This document shows, piece by piece, positions 46,701 to 51,876 of a stretch of 64,000 bases of DNA. Both the position numbers and the translations under genes were made by a program. This DNA is from Diphasiastrum complanatum. Lineage: Eukaryota; Streptophyta; Lycopodiopsida; Lycopodiales; Lycopodiaceae. The DNA lies in NCBI GenBank assembly GCA_029204225.1, contig CM055097.1, positions 59,774,883 to 59,838,882 of the forward strand, written 5' to 3'. How positions within the stretch are numbered: position 1 is the stretch's first letter; each line of letters opens with the position of its first letter. Under the pieces are notes generated by a model. That model searched no databases, was not told where the DNA came from, and worked only from the letters and a program-made list of their open reading frames with translations.

Positions 46701-48013
46701 TGGCCCATTAACTTCATTTACCATAGCATGAAATTTCTTTCGCTGCATGCTCTTTTGTCTGCCCAAGCTCGAGTTCATGTTTTTTCAGTGGGGCATTTTT
46801 CATTATTGTTTTACTAGTTGGCCTATCTTGGGCCTTGAGACAATATTTGACATTGTTTTTTTGGTTCCCATTGATTATTTAAAATTTAAATCATAGATAA
46901 CTGTTTCGTACATTCTGATAGTGCATGTTTTGTTCATGTGTACTGAACATATCCCATTTGATGTGTATGGAACAAATTTTTTTGATAAAACAAGTTTTTA
47001 TACCCTTTCAACATTAAAAAAATTTTCATACATTTTTTCCTGAAAATGTTGATATGCATGGAATGACATTCTATACGACATTGTAAATTCAACGTTTTTA
47101 GTTCACATTGCTTCATACTACCCATTTGCTGCCATTATGTTATGCATGTGATGCATTATTTGCGATTGTTTTTAGTTTAGATTGCTTCCTGATACCCATT
47201 TGCTGCCATTATGTTATGCATGTGATGCATTATTCGTGAATTCATTCATAACTTCCGAATGTGACCATATCAGGGCTTTGTATTCACAAAGCTTATGATG
47301 TTACTTTGGCATTTAGCAATTATTGAACATAGTCTAAGTTAGGACTTTTCTCTCTCATGTTAAACATGCTTTTTATACTTGATTACAATATGAGAGATGT
47401 ACTTGAATATATTAGTTATTCATCTTTACCGTCTCTCGAACCAGAATATCAATCAGGTTTCTTTTGCTGTGTAACTGCCATTTTCATATTCAAAGACAAT
47501 CAAGTAAAAAAGTTTCAAATATCTTTTTTAGATTTTGTTCTTCTCTTGCTTTTTTCATCATTATATTCAAGACAATAGGATGTAATGTCATAAGAGCATG
47601 ACTAATGCAATGTCTCTGTTATGCTCTCAAAAATATGATGGCCACAAATATGACAAGCTCAAAGCAAGAGATTTCTTAGAGCTTATTCAGTCTAACAGGA
47701 ATAATCAGTGAAAGCATGTCACTTCTGGCAGGAAATATCATCTGATAAAGTGAAATCTACAAAGCTAGACATGAATGGTACAGTTGCAGGGAATGTTTTG
47801 ACATTTTCTGGAGGTCTGCAAACAACACTTCTTCCTGAAGGCATGGCCATGACGTCACCTATTAGCGTTGGAAGATCAGTTGGAAATGCTCAATCATTTT
47901 TCCTGGAATTTTCTTGGATCTTGCCTAGTGAAAGTCGGCGACGACTAGTGCGTACATACGATGTGGATGGTGTGGTTGTTTCTACTACTTTGGCTACAGA
48001 AACTCGCTCATGA
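7581..48013 (+). CDS. Gene 1: conserved plant protein of unknown function, probable plastid lipocalin-type (DUF3598-like); five exons over 40 kb
   Basis: Exons 7581-7712, 26915-27033, 43994-44174, 44337-44510 and 47732-48013 join in phases 0/2/0/0 to 295 codons plus TGA. Donors are GTAAGG, GTAAGT, GTAACT and GTATTC; acceptors TTACAG, GTGCAG, GTTAG and TGGCAG. The N-terminal part is acidic ([21 protein letters not shown]). The C-terminal half ([70 protein letters not shown]) resembles cyanobacterial/plastid lipocalin-fold proteins grouped as DUF3598; this comes from pattern memory, not a search. An in-frame TAA at 7568-7570 makes ATG 7581 the first possible start. Alternatively the acceptor TAACAG at 7592-7597 is used and a transit-peptide exon lies further left. 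Introns 1 and 2 are packed with transposons. Confidence 0.72.
8079..8345. repeat. Three degenerate tandem copies, 98-120 bp period
   Basis: The block TGTTGAGTGTGGTGATGTTA / GGATTGCATTTGATAGAC recurs in decayed form at about 8080, 8200 and 8298, twice followed by AATGACATAGTAGA. Old, intronic, non-coding. Confidence 0.6.
8346..9363. other. Intron 1 sequence without a gene
   Basis: Contains a short GC-rich stretch (8340-8385), A runs and an AT/CG palindromic patch near 8630-8670. From about 9180 it becomes leader-like sequence (TTTTTCACCATTTTTGGGC) probably belonging to the gypsy relic that resumes at 10190. No coding function found. Confidence 0.4.
9364..10181. mobile_element. Non-autonomous hAT-like element, 818 bp, 8-bp target duplication
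   Basis: Flanked on both sides by CCTTAGAC (9356-9363 and 10182-10189). Terminal inverted repeats read CTTAGAAGCCCGTTTC on the left and CTTAGTTGCCCGTCTG as the complement of the right end. Subterminal regions are full of GGAACG/CGTTCC palindromes (9390-9455 and 10140-10165). No transposase is encoded; open frames inside (9512-9748, 9715-10041) match nothing. The 8-bp duplication and short TIRs are hAT hallmarks. It sits inside the leader of the + strand gypsy relic. Confidence 0.85.
10586..11724 (+). pseudogene. gypsy gag with CCHC zinc knuckle
   Basis: The frame opens at ATG 10586 ([19 protein letters not shown]) and soon stops. Gag-like blocks continue after the inverted duplication ([20 protein letters not shown] near 11110-11175, then [13 protein letters not shown] near 11250). 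A zinc knuckle [14 protein letters not shown] (CX2CX4HX4C) is encoded in the frame 11515-11724. It would package the element RNA; this copy is dead. Confidence 0.7.
10928..11094. repeat. Inverted duplication (hairpin) inside gag
   Basis: The left arm 10928-11000 (AAGGACAAAAATGTAGATAT onward) reappears inverted at about 11007-11094, meeting at the tight centre CAATCG-CTT-CGATTG. The right arm carries about 20 extra bases absent from the left. A gag reading frame is visible on both strands, so one arm is an inverted copy of the other. Confidence 0.88.
11786..12231 (+). pseudogene. gypsy aspartic protease remnant
   Basis: [18 protein letters not shown] (near 11867-11920) is the retroviral-type protease active site in the D-[DST]-G-A form. 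[14 protein letters not shown] (12064-12105) is the conserved IxGxDWL block downstream. Frames are split by stops. Confidence 0.72.
12440..13432 (+). pseudogene. gypsy reverse transcriptase and RNase H
   Basis: RT blocks include [17 protein letters not shown] and [19 protein letters not shown] (catalytic DD near 12770); the motif A region near 12580 is split by a stop. RNase H follows with [40 protein letters not shown] and [10 protein letters not shown] in the frame 13196-13432. Multiple stops and at least three frame changes make it inactive. Confidence 0.85.
13763..14344 (+). pseudogene. gypsy integrase, truncated
   Basis: The HHCC zinc-binding region and [20 protein letters not shown] (frame 13999-14424) are followed by [20 protein letters not shown] with the first catalytic Asp region and [11 protein letters not shown] in place of the usual SDRDxKF. 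Similarity stops near 14344, before the DDE glutamate. Confidence 0.8.
14345..14714. other. No gene seen between gypsy relics
   Basis: Sequence of unclear origin between the broken + strand integrase and the LTR starting at 14715. Short open frames here have no recognisable family. Confidence 0.4.
14715..15118 (-). repeat. LTR of the decayed chromovirus
   Basis: Begins AGTTACGAATG and matches the 418-bp LTRs of the chromovirus at 28748-34914 along its length, including the 28-bp block missing from that element's left LTR. A short deletion at about 15118 has removed the last bases of the LTR and the adjacent purine tract. Confidence 0.85.
15119..15690 (-). pseudogene. Chromovirus integrase C-terminus and chromodomain
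   Basis: The frame 15615-15034 encodes the GPY/F-type module ([29 protein letters not shown]) followed by a chromodomain ([20 protein letters not shown] then [15 protein letters not shown]). Chromodomains on integrases steer insertion towards modified heterochromatin in known chromoviruses. This copy is broken upstream by frameshifts. Confidence 0.85.
15685..17474 (-). pseudogene. Chromovirus RT end, RNase H and integrase core, multiply broken
   Basis: Fragments in shifting frames: [20 protein letters not shown] (RT connection, 17134-17535), [18 protein letters not shown] and [17 protein letters not shown] (RNase H, 17137-16865), [19 protein letters not shown], an HHCC finger (16469-16185), and integrase core with [10 protein letters not shown] and [13 protein letters not shown] (16194-15685). 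All blocks have a better-preserved counterpart in the 28.7-34.9 kb element. Confidence 0.85.
17475..18291 (-). repeat. 3' LTR of the copia derivative (817 bp)
   Basis: On the plus strand it runs from TGTCGCGAAAGC to TTTCTGACA. On the coding strand it follows the purine tract AACAGGGAG and starts TGTCAGAAATGG. The first 220 bp match the truncated LTR at 20778. Confidence 0.85.
18300..19139 (-). pseudogene. copia reverse transcriptase remnant
   Basis: Conserved blocks are [60 protein letters not shown] and [15 protein letters not shown] (frame 19101-18460). The downstream part ([18 protein letters not shown], 18469-18167) is frameshifted, and RNase H is absent before the purine tract. Confidence 0.85.
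19534..20675 (-). pseudogene. copia gag (UBN2-type) with zinc knuckle and preintegrase remnant
   Basis: Frame 20675-19917 begins [20 protein letters not shown] and carries the UBN2 gag core ([33 protein letters not shown]). The knuckle C-x2-C-x4-H-x4-C ([11 protein letters not shown]) sits across a frame change near 19950-19990. The next frame has [20 protein letters not shown] (gag-preintegrase); most of the protease and integrase are missing. Confidence 0.85.
20766..20777 (-). promoter_or_regulatory. Primer binding site (initiator tRNA-Met) of the copia derivative
   Basis: TGGTATCAGAGC on the - strand directly follows the 5' LTR end, complementary to the 3' end of plant initiator tRNA-Met. 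Confidence 0.85.
20778..21001 (-). repeat. Truncated 5' LTR of the copia derivative
   Basis: Matches 17475-17695 with scattered substitutions and then ends abruptly at TCAGTTTGATTT, where gypsy RNase H sequence begins. Confidence 0.85.
21002..21330 (-). pseudogene. Ty3/gypsy RNase H fragment
   Basis: The - strand frame encodes [36 protein letters not shown] and [17 protein letters not shown], a gypsy RT/RNase H segment of a different family from the chromoviruses. It likely belongs to the same minus-oriented element as the leader, primer site and LTR at 21331-22574, with gag and most of pol deleted. Confidence 0.75.
21331..22084 (-). mobile_element. gypsy 5' leader remnant
   Basis: Non-coding, rich in TTTTTGC/CGGTTTT motifs, lying between the primer binding site at 22085 and the RNase H fragment. 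It resembles in style the leaders at 10190-10560 and 40440-40860 (a shared AGGAGGGCGA-type motif). No gene seen. Confidence 0.5.
22085..22096 (-). promoter_or_regulatory. Primer binding site (initiator tRNA-Met)
   Basis: TGGTATCAGAGC on the - strand, two bases from the LTR that starts at 22099 on the plus strand. Confidence 0.8.
22099..22574 (-). repeat. 5' LTR of a minus-oriented LTR element (476 bp)
   Basis: Runs from TGTCACAAGCC to GACTCTAACA. On the coding strand it starts TGTTAGAGTCC. A truncated relative in the opposite orientation lies at 41736-42170. Confidence 0.8.
22600..23563 (+). pseudogene. Ty3/gypsy integrase core and C-terminus fragment
   Basis: [18 protein letters not shown] and [10 protein letters not shown] are the second-Asp and Glu regions of a gypsy integrase (22660-22810). 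The frame 23161-23424 has the GPY/F-type end with [20 protein letters not shown]. Several stops and frameshifts. A purine tract AAAGGGGCAGGG (about 23550-23561) and a 3' LTR follow. Confidence 0.8.
23564..23982 (+). repeat. 3' LTR of the gypsy fragment (419 bp)
   Basis: Starts TGTTATGTACC after the purine tract and ends TTAATTCTAACA, giving matched TGTTA...TAACA ends. No second copy is in the window, so the right end is inferred from the inverted ends. Confidence 0.65.
23983..25463. other. Degraded sequence with a possible gypsy gag relic
   Basis: At about 24950-25260 the + strand contains scattered gag-like pieces ([26 protein letters not shown]) with several stops. The remainder shows nothing recognisable. 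Confidence 0.3.
25464..26650. repeat. Degenerate tandem triplication, about 460-bp unit
   Basis: The block beginning CAATCTTCAATCTTA recurs at 25464, 25918 and 26382 (spacings 454 and 464 bp), each time followed by GTGTAGGTC[AG]CATGC, CATACATTTG, GTGTACCGAGT-like and CTTCCTCATA motifs. The third copy is partial. The decay suggests an old local amplification in intron 1. Open frames inside (26008-26286, 26287-26481) are probably by-products. Confidence 0.85.
26915..27033 (+). CDS. Gene 1, second exon
   Basis: Starts after GGGTTACAG and encodes [20 protein letters not shown] and an acidic [10 protein letters not shown] stretch. It ends at a consensus AAA|GTAAGT donor with phase 2. No transposon similarity. 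Confidence 0.75.
27034..27690. other. Start of intron 2, no gene seen
   Basis: T-rich intronic sequence following the GTAAGT donor. Short open frames have low-complexity hydrophobic composition. Confidence 0.5.
27700..28410 (+). mobile_element. LTR-retrotransposon remnant: LTR end, primer site and leader (left half)
   Basis: CACCTCACA (ending 28230) followed by TGGTATCAAAGC (28233-28244) has the layout of an LTR end and an initiator-Met primer site with one substitution. A leader with CTAGAGAGAGATT follows until the hAT target site. After the hAT the leader-like sequence resumes at 40427-40860. The LTR start was not resolved. Confidence 0.55.
28748..29137 (-). repeat. Chromovirus 3' LTR (390 bp)
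   Basis: Plus-strand ends AGTTACGAATAG and GTCCATAACT. It lacks a 28-bp block present in the other LTR. The inner edge adjoins the purine tract complement CTCCCCGA. Confidence 0.95.
29185..30816 (-). pseudogene. Chromovirus integrase with chromodomain (one internal stop)
   Basis: Frame 30816-29731 contains the RNase H/integrase linker ([19 protein letters not shown]), the HHCC finger ([21 protein letters not shown]), and the DDE core ([27 protein letters not shown]). A stop follows after SSHLQHV near 29730. The same frame continues with [32 protein letters not shown] and a chromodomain ([20 protein letters not shown], then [19 protein letters not shown]), ending near 29211. Known chromodomain integrases bind methylated histone H3 and direct insertion; the insertion into a hAT inside an intron is consistent with repeat targeting. 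Confidence 0.92.
30720..33818 (-). CDS. Chromovirus gag-protease-RT-RNase H polyprotein (frameshifted near the end)
   Basis: The open frame extends upstream to 33872, but the first ATG is at 33818 (residue numbers below count from 33872). Gag occupies residues 20-340, with zinc knuckle [14 protein letters not shown] (357-370), protease active site [11 protein letters not shown] (DTG 450-452) and [13 protein letters not shown] has [16 protein letters not shown] (Asp 728) and the box YFDD (790-793). RNase H has [13 protein letters not shown] (Asp 939), [18 protein letters not shown] (Glu 975) and TDHQSLRYL (Asp 1001). After QSLRYL a deletion of a few bases relative to the sister copy at 16.8 kb shifts the frame, so the last 40 or so residues are nonsense and integrase is no longer read through. 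The protein would carry out reverse transcription in virus-like particles. Confidence 0.92.
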   Translation of the reverse strand: MAHSPTPSETTQETLSDQFRRMDETLSGLVLRFDSVMTGFATMQSQIDSLQPHGPGKAPIFPTFGTPPPFGFPSSSASQPGGGPFIPSNPPLGFFPRPPLLEPHFARDFRDRVQLATYSGSSDGNLLENWFAKLDTYFQIYPKTDPQKIQLAALHLDGRAATWWRVYRVDPDREGLHVWHTFRRDLRHAMIDPQWLDRQCDTFRSLTQTSDLASYTDQFMELSYLFTDLQSTELISRYIAGLRGALRYDVSSFRPTTLVEAMSLASTLQHKYSDTLPSRFSRPRPSASSFPATFTPTPAPSVPALSIAPSPPRPPTPRPAFVRRYTSAEFADLQQKRLCFRCKSPDHLARDCRQPLPTTTAVFYHEGTTPDNSDIYIHISDESDLSSEPSPDLLPATCHAQLAYATWTGRPGPRSIRLRVRITGREYIALVDTGSTHSFISSYITSRIRASPVPASQPLTVEVVSSHSFPSSQMFQRLPYRIGDFSGQADLYIIPMERYDLILGADWFASLGAVTLDLTQQTLTFVHDAVTNSLVGIDSQGDFQLITGKQFIRSLPKAHCAALLCVLRAVLVPPVSTPAAVPQVISDLLHQYAFVFSEPTTLPPLRDVNHHIDLRPGFAPPSRPPYRMSRSEHDELELHNTALLDQGLIVPSHSPFGAPVLLINKKDGTKRLCIDYRALNKLTIRNQYPIPHMDDLFDKLDTSKIFSKIDLRFGYYQIRMHPSDEHKTAFRTHLGLYEFRVLPFGVTNGPPTFQNVMNNVLRPLLGHCVLDYFDDILIFSQSLAEHVAHLSSVFQLLVHHQLFAKLSKCSFVVSEIEFLGFLICNGHIRLDPHKVQAIQDWPIPTNIHHVHMFLGLATHLRRPVPHFATIATPLHALLKKSSTFLWTPDCQTAFDALRRAVVDVAVMCLPQFDQKFLVETDASNVGLGALLRQSQCLIAYESRRLRSYEQRYFVHEKELLAIIYALKKWRHYLYRVPFDIITDHQSLRYLYVTLVIVNFVGCSFYSLLISPYCIVLVVLTLLLMHYLVFQLC
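34485..34496 (-). promoter_or_regulatory. Primer binding site (initiator tRNA-Met) of the chromovirus
   Basis: TGGTATCAGAGC on the - strand, zero bases from the LTR boundary, which independently fixes that boundary. Confidence 0.9.
34497..34914 (-). repeat. Chromovirus 5' LTR (418 bp)
   Basis: Same termini as the 3' LTR. On the coding strand its last bases TAACT abut the primer site TGGTATCAGAGC directly. Confidence 0.95.
35223..35588 (+). CDS. Second hAT-borne ORF: 121-residue charged coiled-coil protein
   Basis: ATG at 35223, stop at 35586-35588. The protein is dominated by charged helices ([40 protein letters not shown]) around a proline-acidic linker ([20 protein letters not shown]) and an acidic end ([10 protein letters not shown]). 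The frame is intact and ends cleanly. A TATA-like GATAAATAG lies at 35038-35046. It faces the transposase gene and lies inside the terminal repeats, so it moves with the element. I recognise no family. An accessory DNA-binding or regulatory protein, or a captured host fragment, are both possible. Confidence 0.6.
   Translation: MAERIPLKAEGEARRKLEEDIRRHNERHRKQEADIREMLRQTRQRNPEPEPPAPAVDPVLAVELDLDEQIGMNFTRRQLIMVRERAARRRANQEAARANREVEQERQNNAPDEGEDSVEDQ
35589..36097. other. Convergent intergenic region of the hAT
   Basis: AT-rich sequence between the ends of the two convergent hAT ORFs, presumably their 3' UTRs and polyadenylation regions. No gene seen. Confidence 0.5.
36098..40067 (-). pseudogene. 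hAT transposase (BED finger, DUF659, hAT dimerisation) with acidic/proline-rich/AT-hook tail
   Basis: ATG at 40067 ([13 protein letters not shown]). The BED-type finger [21 protein letters not shown] lies near 39980-39880, and DUF659 starts with [20 protein letters not shown] (near 39200). A one-base frame change sits near 39130 in a G run, then VVTDNATN and [17 protein letters not shown] (38509-39138). Introns are suggested at 38416-38520 and 37978-38069 (acceptors CCTGCAG and CCACAG, donor CAG|GTATGC). Exons 38415-38070 and from 37977 carry the end of the RNase H-like fold and the dimerisation motif [20 protein letters not shown]. Beyond it come repeats of VGAQDD (37028-37318), a proline-rich block (37024-36464) and AT-hooks. 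The tail has at least two frame changes, so its unity with the transposase is inferred. Confidence 0.85.
36311..36406 (-). other. Two AT-hook motifs in the hAT transposase tail
   Basis: RKRPGRPKG (36380-36406) and [11 protein letters not shown] (36311-36343) fit the AT-hook core GRP flanked by basic residues, separated by a Lys-rich linker. The frame 36445-36098 ends in an acidic, Ser/Glu-rich stretch. AT-hooks bind the minor groove of AT-rich DNA; a role at the AT-rich interior of the element is speculation. Confidence 0.8.
40427..41160 (+). other. Right half of the interrupted retrotransposon leader, then unassigned intron
   Basis: From 40427 the sequence resembles the leader style seen at 10190 and 21400 (TTTTTGAGC, AGGAGGGCGAGCTAG near 40700). 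After about 40860 nothing is recognised. No gene. Confidence 0.45.
41171..41450 (+). other. Possible BED-finger gene fragment
   Basis: ATG 41171 ([20 protein letters not shown]) leads to CRIC followed, across a frame change near 41340, by [13 protein letters not shown]-like text. The spacing loosely suggests the start of a BED-type hAT transposase. The similarity is weak and the frame breaks. Confidence 0.2.
41451..41710 (+). pseudogene. LINE ORF2 C-terminal relic, + strand
   Basis: [40 protein letters not shown] and [12 protein letters not shown] match the zinc-knuckle end of LINE copy 2 at 1314-1721 almost residue by residue in order, with the knuckle cysteine lost. It is a third dispersed copy of the same LINE family, opposite in orientation to the first two. 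Confidence 0.8.
41736..42170 (+). repeat. Truncated solo-type LTR related to 22099-22574
   Basis: Starts TGTTAGATCCC and shares GACCGGTTACCAGAGGGC[CT]TGAGGCC-like text with the complement of the LTR at 22099-22574. Similarity ends near 42170 (GTGCCTATGGTTGG), so the last 60 or so bases are missing. No internal coding sequence adjoins it. Confidence 0.75.
42171..43993. other. Distal intron 2, no gene seen
   Basis: AT-rich intronic sequence leading to the GTGCAG acceptor at 43993. Short open frames lack recognisable features. Confidence 0.5.
43994..44174 (+). CDS. Gene 1, third exon
   Basis: Starts after TTTCGTGCAG. Its first base completes the split lysine codon; it then encodes [34 protein letters not shown] and WSGTQ. 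The donor ACAG|GTAACT is chosen over CAG|GTACAC eight bases earlier because it keeps phase 0 with the next exon. Confidence 0.78.
44337..44510 (+). CDS. Gene 1, fourth exon
   Basis: 58 codons between TGTGTTAG and CAG|GTATTC, encoding [20 protein letters not shown] and a [14 protein letters not shown] strand. This is the start of the putative lipocalin-like domain. Intron 3 is only 162 bp. Confidence 0.8.
44690..45325 (-). mobile_element. LTR-retrotransposon remnant in intron 4: LTR plus primer site
   Basis: The complement of the initiator-Met primer site (GCTCTGATACCA, ending 44839) is followed at 44840 by TGATAGACTTG and, 486 bp later, by GTTCTATCA at 45325, giving matched TGATAGA...TCTATCA ends. 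The short stretch to the left (44690-44827) may be leader. Orientation is minus; the rest of the element is absent. Confidence 0.65.
45873..46458. mobile_element. Degraded hAT-like non-autonomous element
   Basis: Ends read AGTGTTTCCA on the left (45874-45883) and TGGAAACACT on the right (46448-46457), a typical hAT TIR. Subterminal regions carry repeated GATTCATC/GAATTG-type motifs and GAACCA[CT]GATT. No convincing 8-bp target duplication remains (ATCACACC versus GTCCCTCG), so this call is tentative. Confidence 0.5.
47095..47234. repeat. Tandem duplication, 74-bp period
   Basis: TTTTTAGTT[CT]A[CG]ATTGCTTC, then CCATTTGCTGCCATTATG through TGTGATGCATTATT, occurs at 47095 and again at 47169 with few differences. 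It lies in intron 4, about 0.5 kb before the last exon of gene 1. Confidence 0.88.
47732..48013 (+). CDS. Gene 1, last exon and stop
   Basis: 93 codons plus TGA after CTTCTGGCAG. It carries the best conserved block ([43 protein letters not shown]). The 3' UTR follows; no polyadenylation site was pinned down. Confidence 0.82.
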   Translation, partial: EISSDKVKSTKLDMNGTVAGNVLTFSGGLQTTLLPEGMAMTSPISVGRSVGNAQSFFLEFSWILPSESRRRLVRTYDVDGVVVSTTLATETRS

Positions 48014-48099
48014 TAACTCACCCTTTGAAGTGATGCTAGGTTTGTACAACGCTGCTTGGAAAACTGGTTCTGCATAGAAAGGCCAATTTATTGCATAAT

Positions 48100-49565
48100 C
48101 CTCCAATTTTTTCCCCTGATTTGTGGCATCGATGGACATTCACCAAGAGATATCAAACCTTGTATATCTCAAGAAAGTTCAATTTTAATATTAAAAGGAT
48201 TCATGGATTTCAAAAGTAAGAAGAAGCTATACAATCCCTTCCAATTTTTGGTGCCTTTTACAGCTTCTTCTTATTTCTCTTGTATAGCCTCATTTATGGA
48301 GCTGCTGGGAGTGGAATTCTTAACCTCAAGAAAAGGAAAGGAAGTACTTACCAACATACCACTTACTAGAGGACTGCAAGGCTGATTATTGTAAAGTCAC
48401 AGTCTGTGTACATTCATTTTGTCAAGCTAGGGCTGTTAAGCTTTCAGTTCAATGCTGAAGCAACTCTCCTTCTCTCAAGTTCAAGTAACTGCGTTACATT
48501 CAACAGAAGCTCATTACCATTCCTACAACTTGCACAACTCATAAGCTGAATTTGCTTACTATAGAGCTTTCTGTGAATGTGCATCTTTCTTTATTTAGTT
48601 GTATCGATTCATATACAGCTTTCAAAATTTCAGCACTTTTTTTTATACGAAGCTATCAATCTCTCTGCATCACAAGAATTGAACCACAATTTGTAACGCT
48701 TCCGCAAAGCGCATTTTTTTGTGTTCGCCTACGAAACCTTTACTGGTAGACGTTATGCACACATCGAAAAATTTGACATTGGTCGATTTCCAACATGGTA
48801 TCAGATCTATAATTCCTATAGTCTCTACTATTTGATACTGTCATAGAGCTTATATTGTAAACACAAATTATAATCGTTTCCAGTCATATAATCTCCTATC
48901 TGCTTAATTCTGACTTTCAAATGGATTCACAATCACAGTCTGCTGTAATGGTACATAAATTGGATGGTTCGAATTACCACCTTTGAAAGTTTAAGATGAA
49001 GGTAGTTTTGATGGCCAAAGAACTATGGAAAATAGTTGCTGGAGTCGATTCCCAACGTCGATGAGCAAGCCATGTTTGATTGGAAGCTTAGGGATGGCAA
49101 GGCTTTTGCCTTGATCACCCTTAACGTCTCCGACACTTAGATTGGCCATATCAGACAAGCTAAATCTTCAAAAGAAGGTTGAGACATATAAAGCACAGGT
49201 GAGAGATGTCACTTCAAAGCCGCATCTGAGAAAGAAGTTCTTCTCCCTCATAATGTCTGAAGGTGATTTTGTTCAGAATCACATAAATCATTTCAAGACT
49301 CTACTAGAGCAGATGGCAGCCATAGATTCATCAATTGAAGATTCTGATGTTGTAATGACTTTATTGTCTAGTCTGTCATCTTCTTATGAAAACTGGGTGA
49401 TGATTTCGACTCACTCAGAAATAACTTTATCTAGAGTCATAACTATGCTGCCGCAGGAGAAAACTCGTAGGAATGGAGCGTCCTCGTCCTCCATCAATGA
49501 CTCTCAAACTCTATTCTCCAACAAGAAGACAAAGAAACAACAGAAGAAGAGCAAACCTTTGTGAA
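48100..49565 (+). mobile_element. Ty1/copia relic: LTR end, primer site, gag
   Basis: TTTCCAACA ending at 48795 is followed by TGGTATCAGATC (48796-48807), an LTR end and an initiator-Met-type primer site with one change. Gag starts at ATG 48921 (MDSQSQSAVMVHKLDGSNYH), breaks after about 20 codons, and resumes in the frame 49142-49565 with the UBN2 core (LRKKFFSLIMSEGDFVQNHI, LLSSLSSSYENWV). It ends in a Lys/Gln-rich stretch, and similarity stops there. The LTR start could not be fixed; 48100 is an outer bound and overlaps gene 1's probable 3' UTR. Confidence 0.72.
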
Positions 49566-51329
49566 GATGTCAGCAACCGCAAGGTCCATTTCTTGTCATA
49601 TTTGTAAGCAAGATTATGGGCAATAATCACAAGGGAGGATAAAGTAGAAGAATGGGCATTATATTTATAAAATGAATGAACTGTAAGATGGTGAGTCAAT
49701 TTCCTTTAACAAACACTGTCCACCAAAGCAGGACAAATGAATGAAAGTATCTACACTTCGATAGCAAAACATCTTTAAAGACTTATTCTTTTGAAACTTA
49801 GGCAACAAAGTGGCAGGTTTGAAGTGCTTGGGTGTATCTATCAATTATGTCATTTTGAATCAGGCAAATGTAAAGGCTTTCCACCTAAGTAAGGTTCTAT
49901 TTTTTGGTTGTTAGCACAGGCCACTATAGAATGAGTTCATTTTTCTTGTTTTATCAACACATAAATATCTTGTTCCCTTTTAAGACTCTTTCTTGAGCAC
50001 ATTTTCTTAAGAATTTACATTTGCAGAAAGTCATCAGGAATGTGAGCTATAGCACATAGAGAATTCTAATTAAGAAGAATATTAATGTGACCATTATTTG
50101 GCAGACTATTAGCATTCAATAGATCCATTTTCAGATTGAATGTACATGTTGGTTCTTAACTCACATGTTGCAAGTGATAACTTACATTTTTTGATTGAGC
50201 ATTTATCTACAAATCTCAAGAAAGAAAAGCTCACAATTAGGTTAAGATCTTATTTATGAACACATTAATATTGTAATGGAGAATGTATGATCACCAAAGG
50301 AAGACTTTGATGTATAGCTCTTGAAGTGTTGTCATGTGCCACTCATAGCATCCTAGCATCTAGTACATTTATAAACATCAATTTAGCATGGTGAAAGCAA
50401 GAAATAAAGAAACTAGGCGAAGTAAAAAATATTTTACCAAATATGGCAAAGGAAGACAAGAATCATCATTATTATTGGTCATTCAATACATCAAGCCACA
50501 GCTTTCAAAGAAAAGCTCCAAAGACACATATAGTTTAAAATTAGACAAAAGTAGAATTGCCTCCAAGTTTAGCATGACTTTAGTTATTTACAATGATCCT
50601 TTGTGCCTCTAGTATGAGTTTGCTTATTTAGCCAAACTAGGCCTTACAAGCATTATTATAGTCTTGTTATTTACAAATATAGTGCGGTTATTCAAGCCAA
50701 CTTACTAACTATCCTATTAAATGATTCTATGTTAATTTAGCAACATGGCTATATTTAACATTACCATCGTTAAGCTCGTGGGCAATTACATGCGGGACAT
50801 GACACTCCTCTTATTTAAGCATTTTTGCCCTAAAAATGAAGACCATGTGAAACTCCAAGTGTCCCTTGGCAGATATTACAAATCTCGTGTTGCCTTTAAT
50901 GTAAGAATCAATTTTCTCATGTATCGCTCTCGTTGGCAACAATTCTATGCTGAACAAGTATGGTTGCCTCAAAGTTTTGCTTTAAACTTTATATTGTAGA
51001 ACAAGGTTCCGCTGAATCTTCTATAGATGAATATTTGATCTACGAGTTTAACTAATAGATTTTATAAGATCAATGAAGAAGAGATTTATGAAATGCAAGA
51101 GTGCCTTTAAGAGCATCTAGTTCTGCATGGGTCAAGTTTCAAAAATTGAGATTTGAGGACCATGCAAAGATCTACAATGACCTCCATGCATGTGAGGTTG
51201 CACAAGATGCATCTATGATAGATCAAAGCATATTTTCAAGGGCTATCTATCAAGCTTTGAATGAAGGCAAGAGCTCATCTACAACAAAAGTTATGATCAT
51301 ACAAAGAGAAGCTAGTTTTTCACATCCAC
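49566..51329. other. Intergenic, no gene seen
   Basis: AT-rich sequence. The open frames at 50388-50612, 50745-50999 and 51101-51337 were inspected; none shows family motifs. They may be relics of retrotransposon gag (the third has RASSSAWVKFQKLRFEDHAK), but this is unsupported. Confidence 0.4.
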
Positions 51330-51797
51330 ATTATTAGAGGCAAAACCAAACATGTTGCTCTCGGGTAGAGAGAGAAAATGTGCACACACTCGGGTGGAGA
51401 GAGAATAGACCAAAAAGTGTAGAGCTTCTCTATATAGTGGTTTGAGATCCAAGAGGAGTAGTAAGCAAGTAAAATGATTGGATCTCTTACATAGCACCTC
51501 TAAATTTGATTGGTCCATTGAGTTGTCATCTCCTACATTGATTGGACCATTTATGATGCATCCCTCTCTTGTGATTGGCCACATGACAACATTACAACAT
51601 CAAAAGACATGCCACTAGCCCTCTATCATCATGCCAAATGTCCAATGGCCACACTTCTTCAAGCTAAGTCAAAGTTACTTTTGGCCTAATCACCTACAAA
51701 CATGTGTCCAAGGAGTATTTTGGCATATGACCCCCAAAACTCAAATTTAGATCTATTGACTATTCAAACTCAACATAAATGAACTAAGATGATTATG
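51330..51797 (-). repeat. LTR-like segment of the copia derivative (boundaries approximate)
   Basis: Lies immediately beyond a coding-strand purine tract GGAGGGAAGG (51798-51807) and contains CTCGGGTAGAGAGAGAA and repeated TTGATTGG motifs. A diverged relative is at 55216-55770. No TG...CA ends could be assigned. Confidence 0.5.
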
Positions 51798-51876
51798 CCT
51801 TCCCTCCACACGTGGGAACGTGCTCCGCACATGTGAGACGTACATGAAATTGCAAAATACTCAAGCTAGATTTTAC

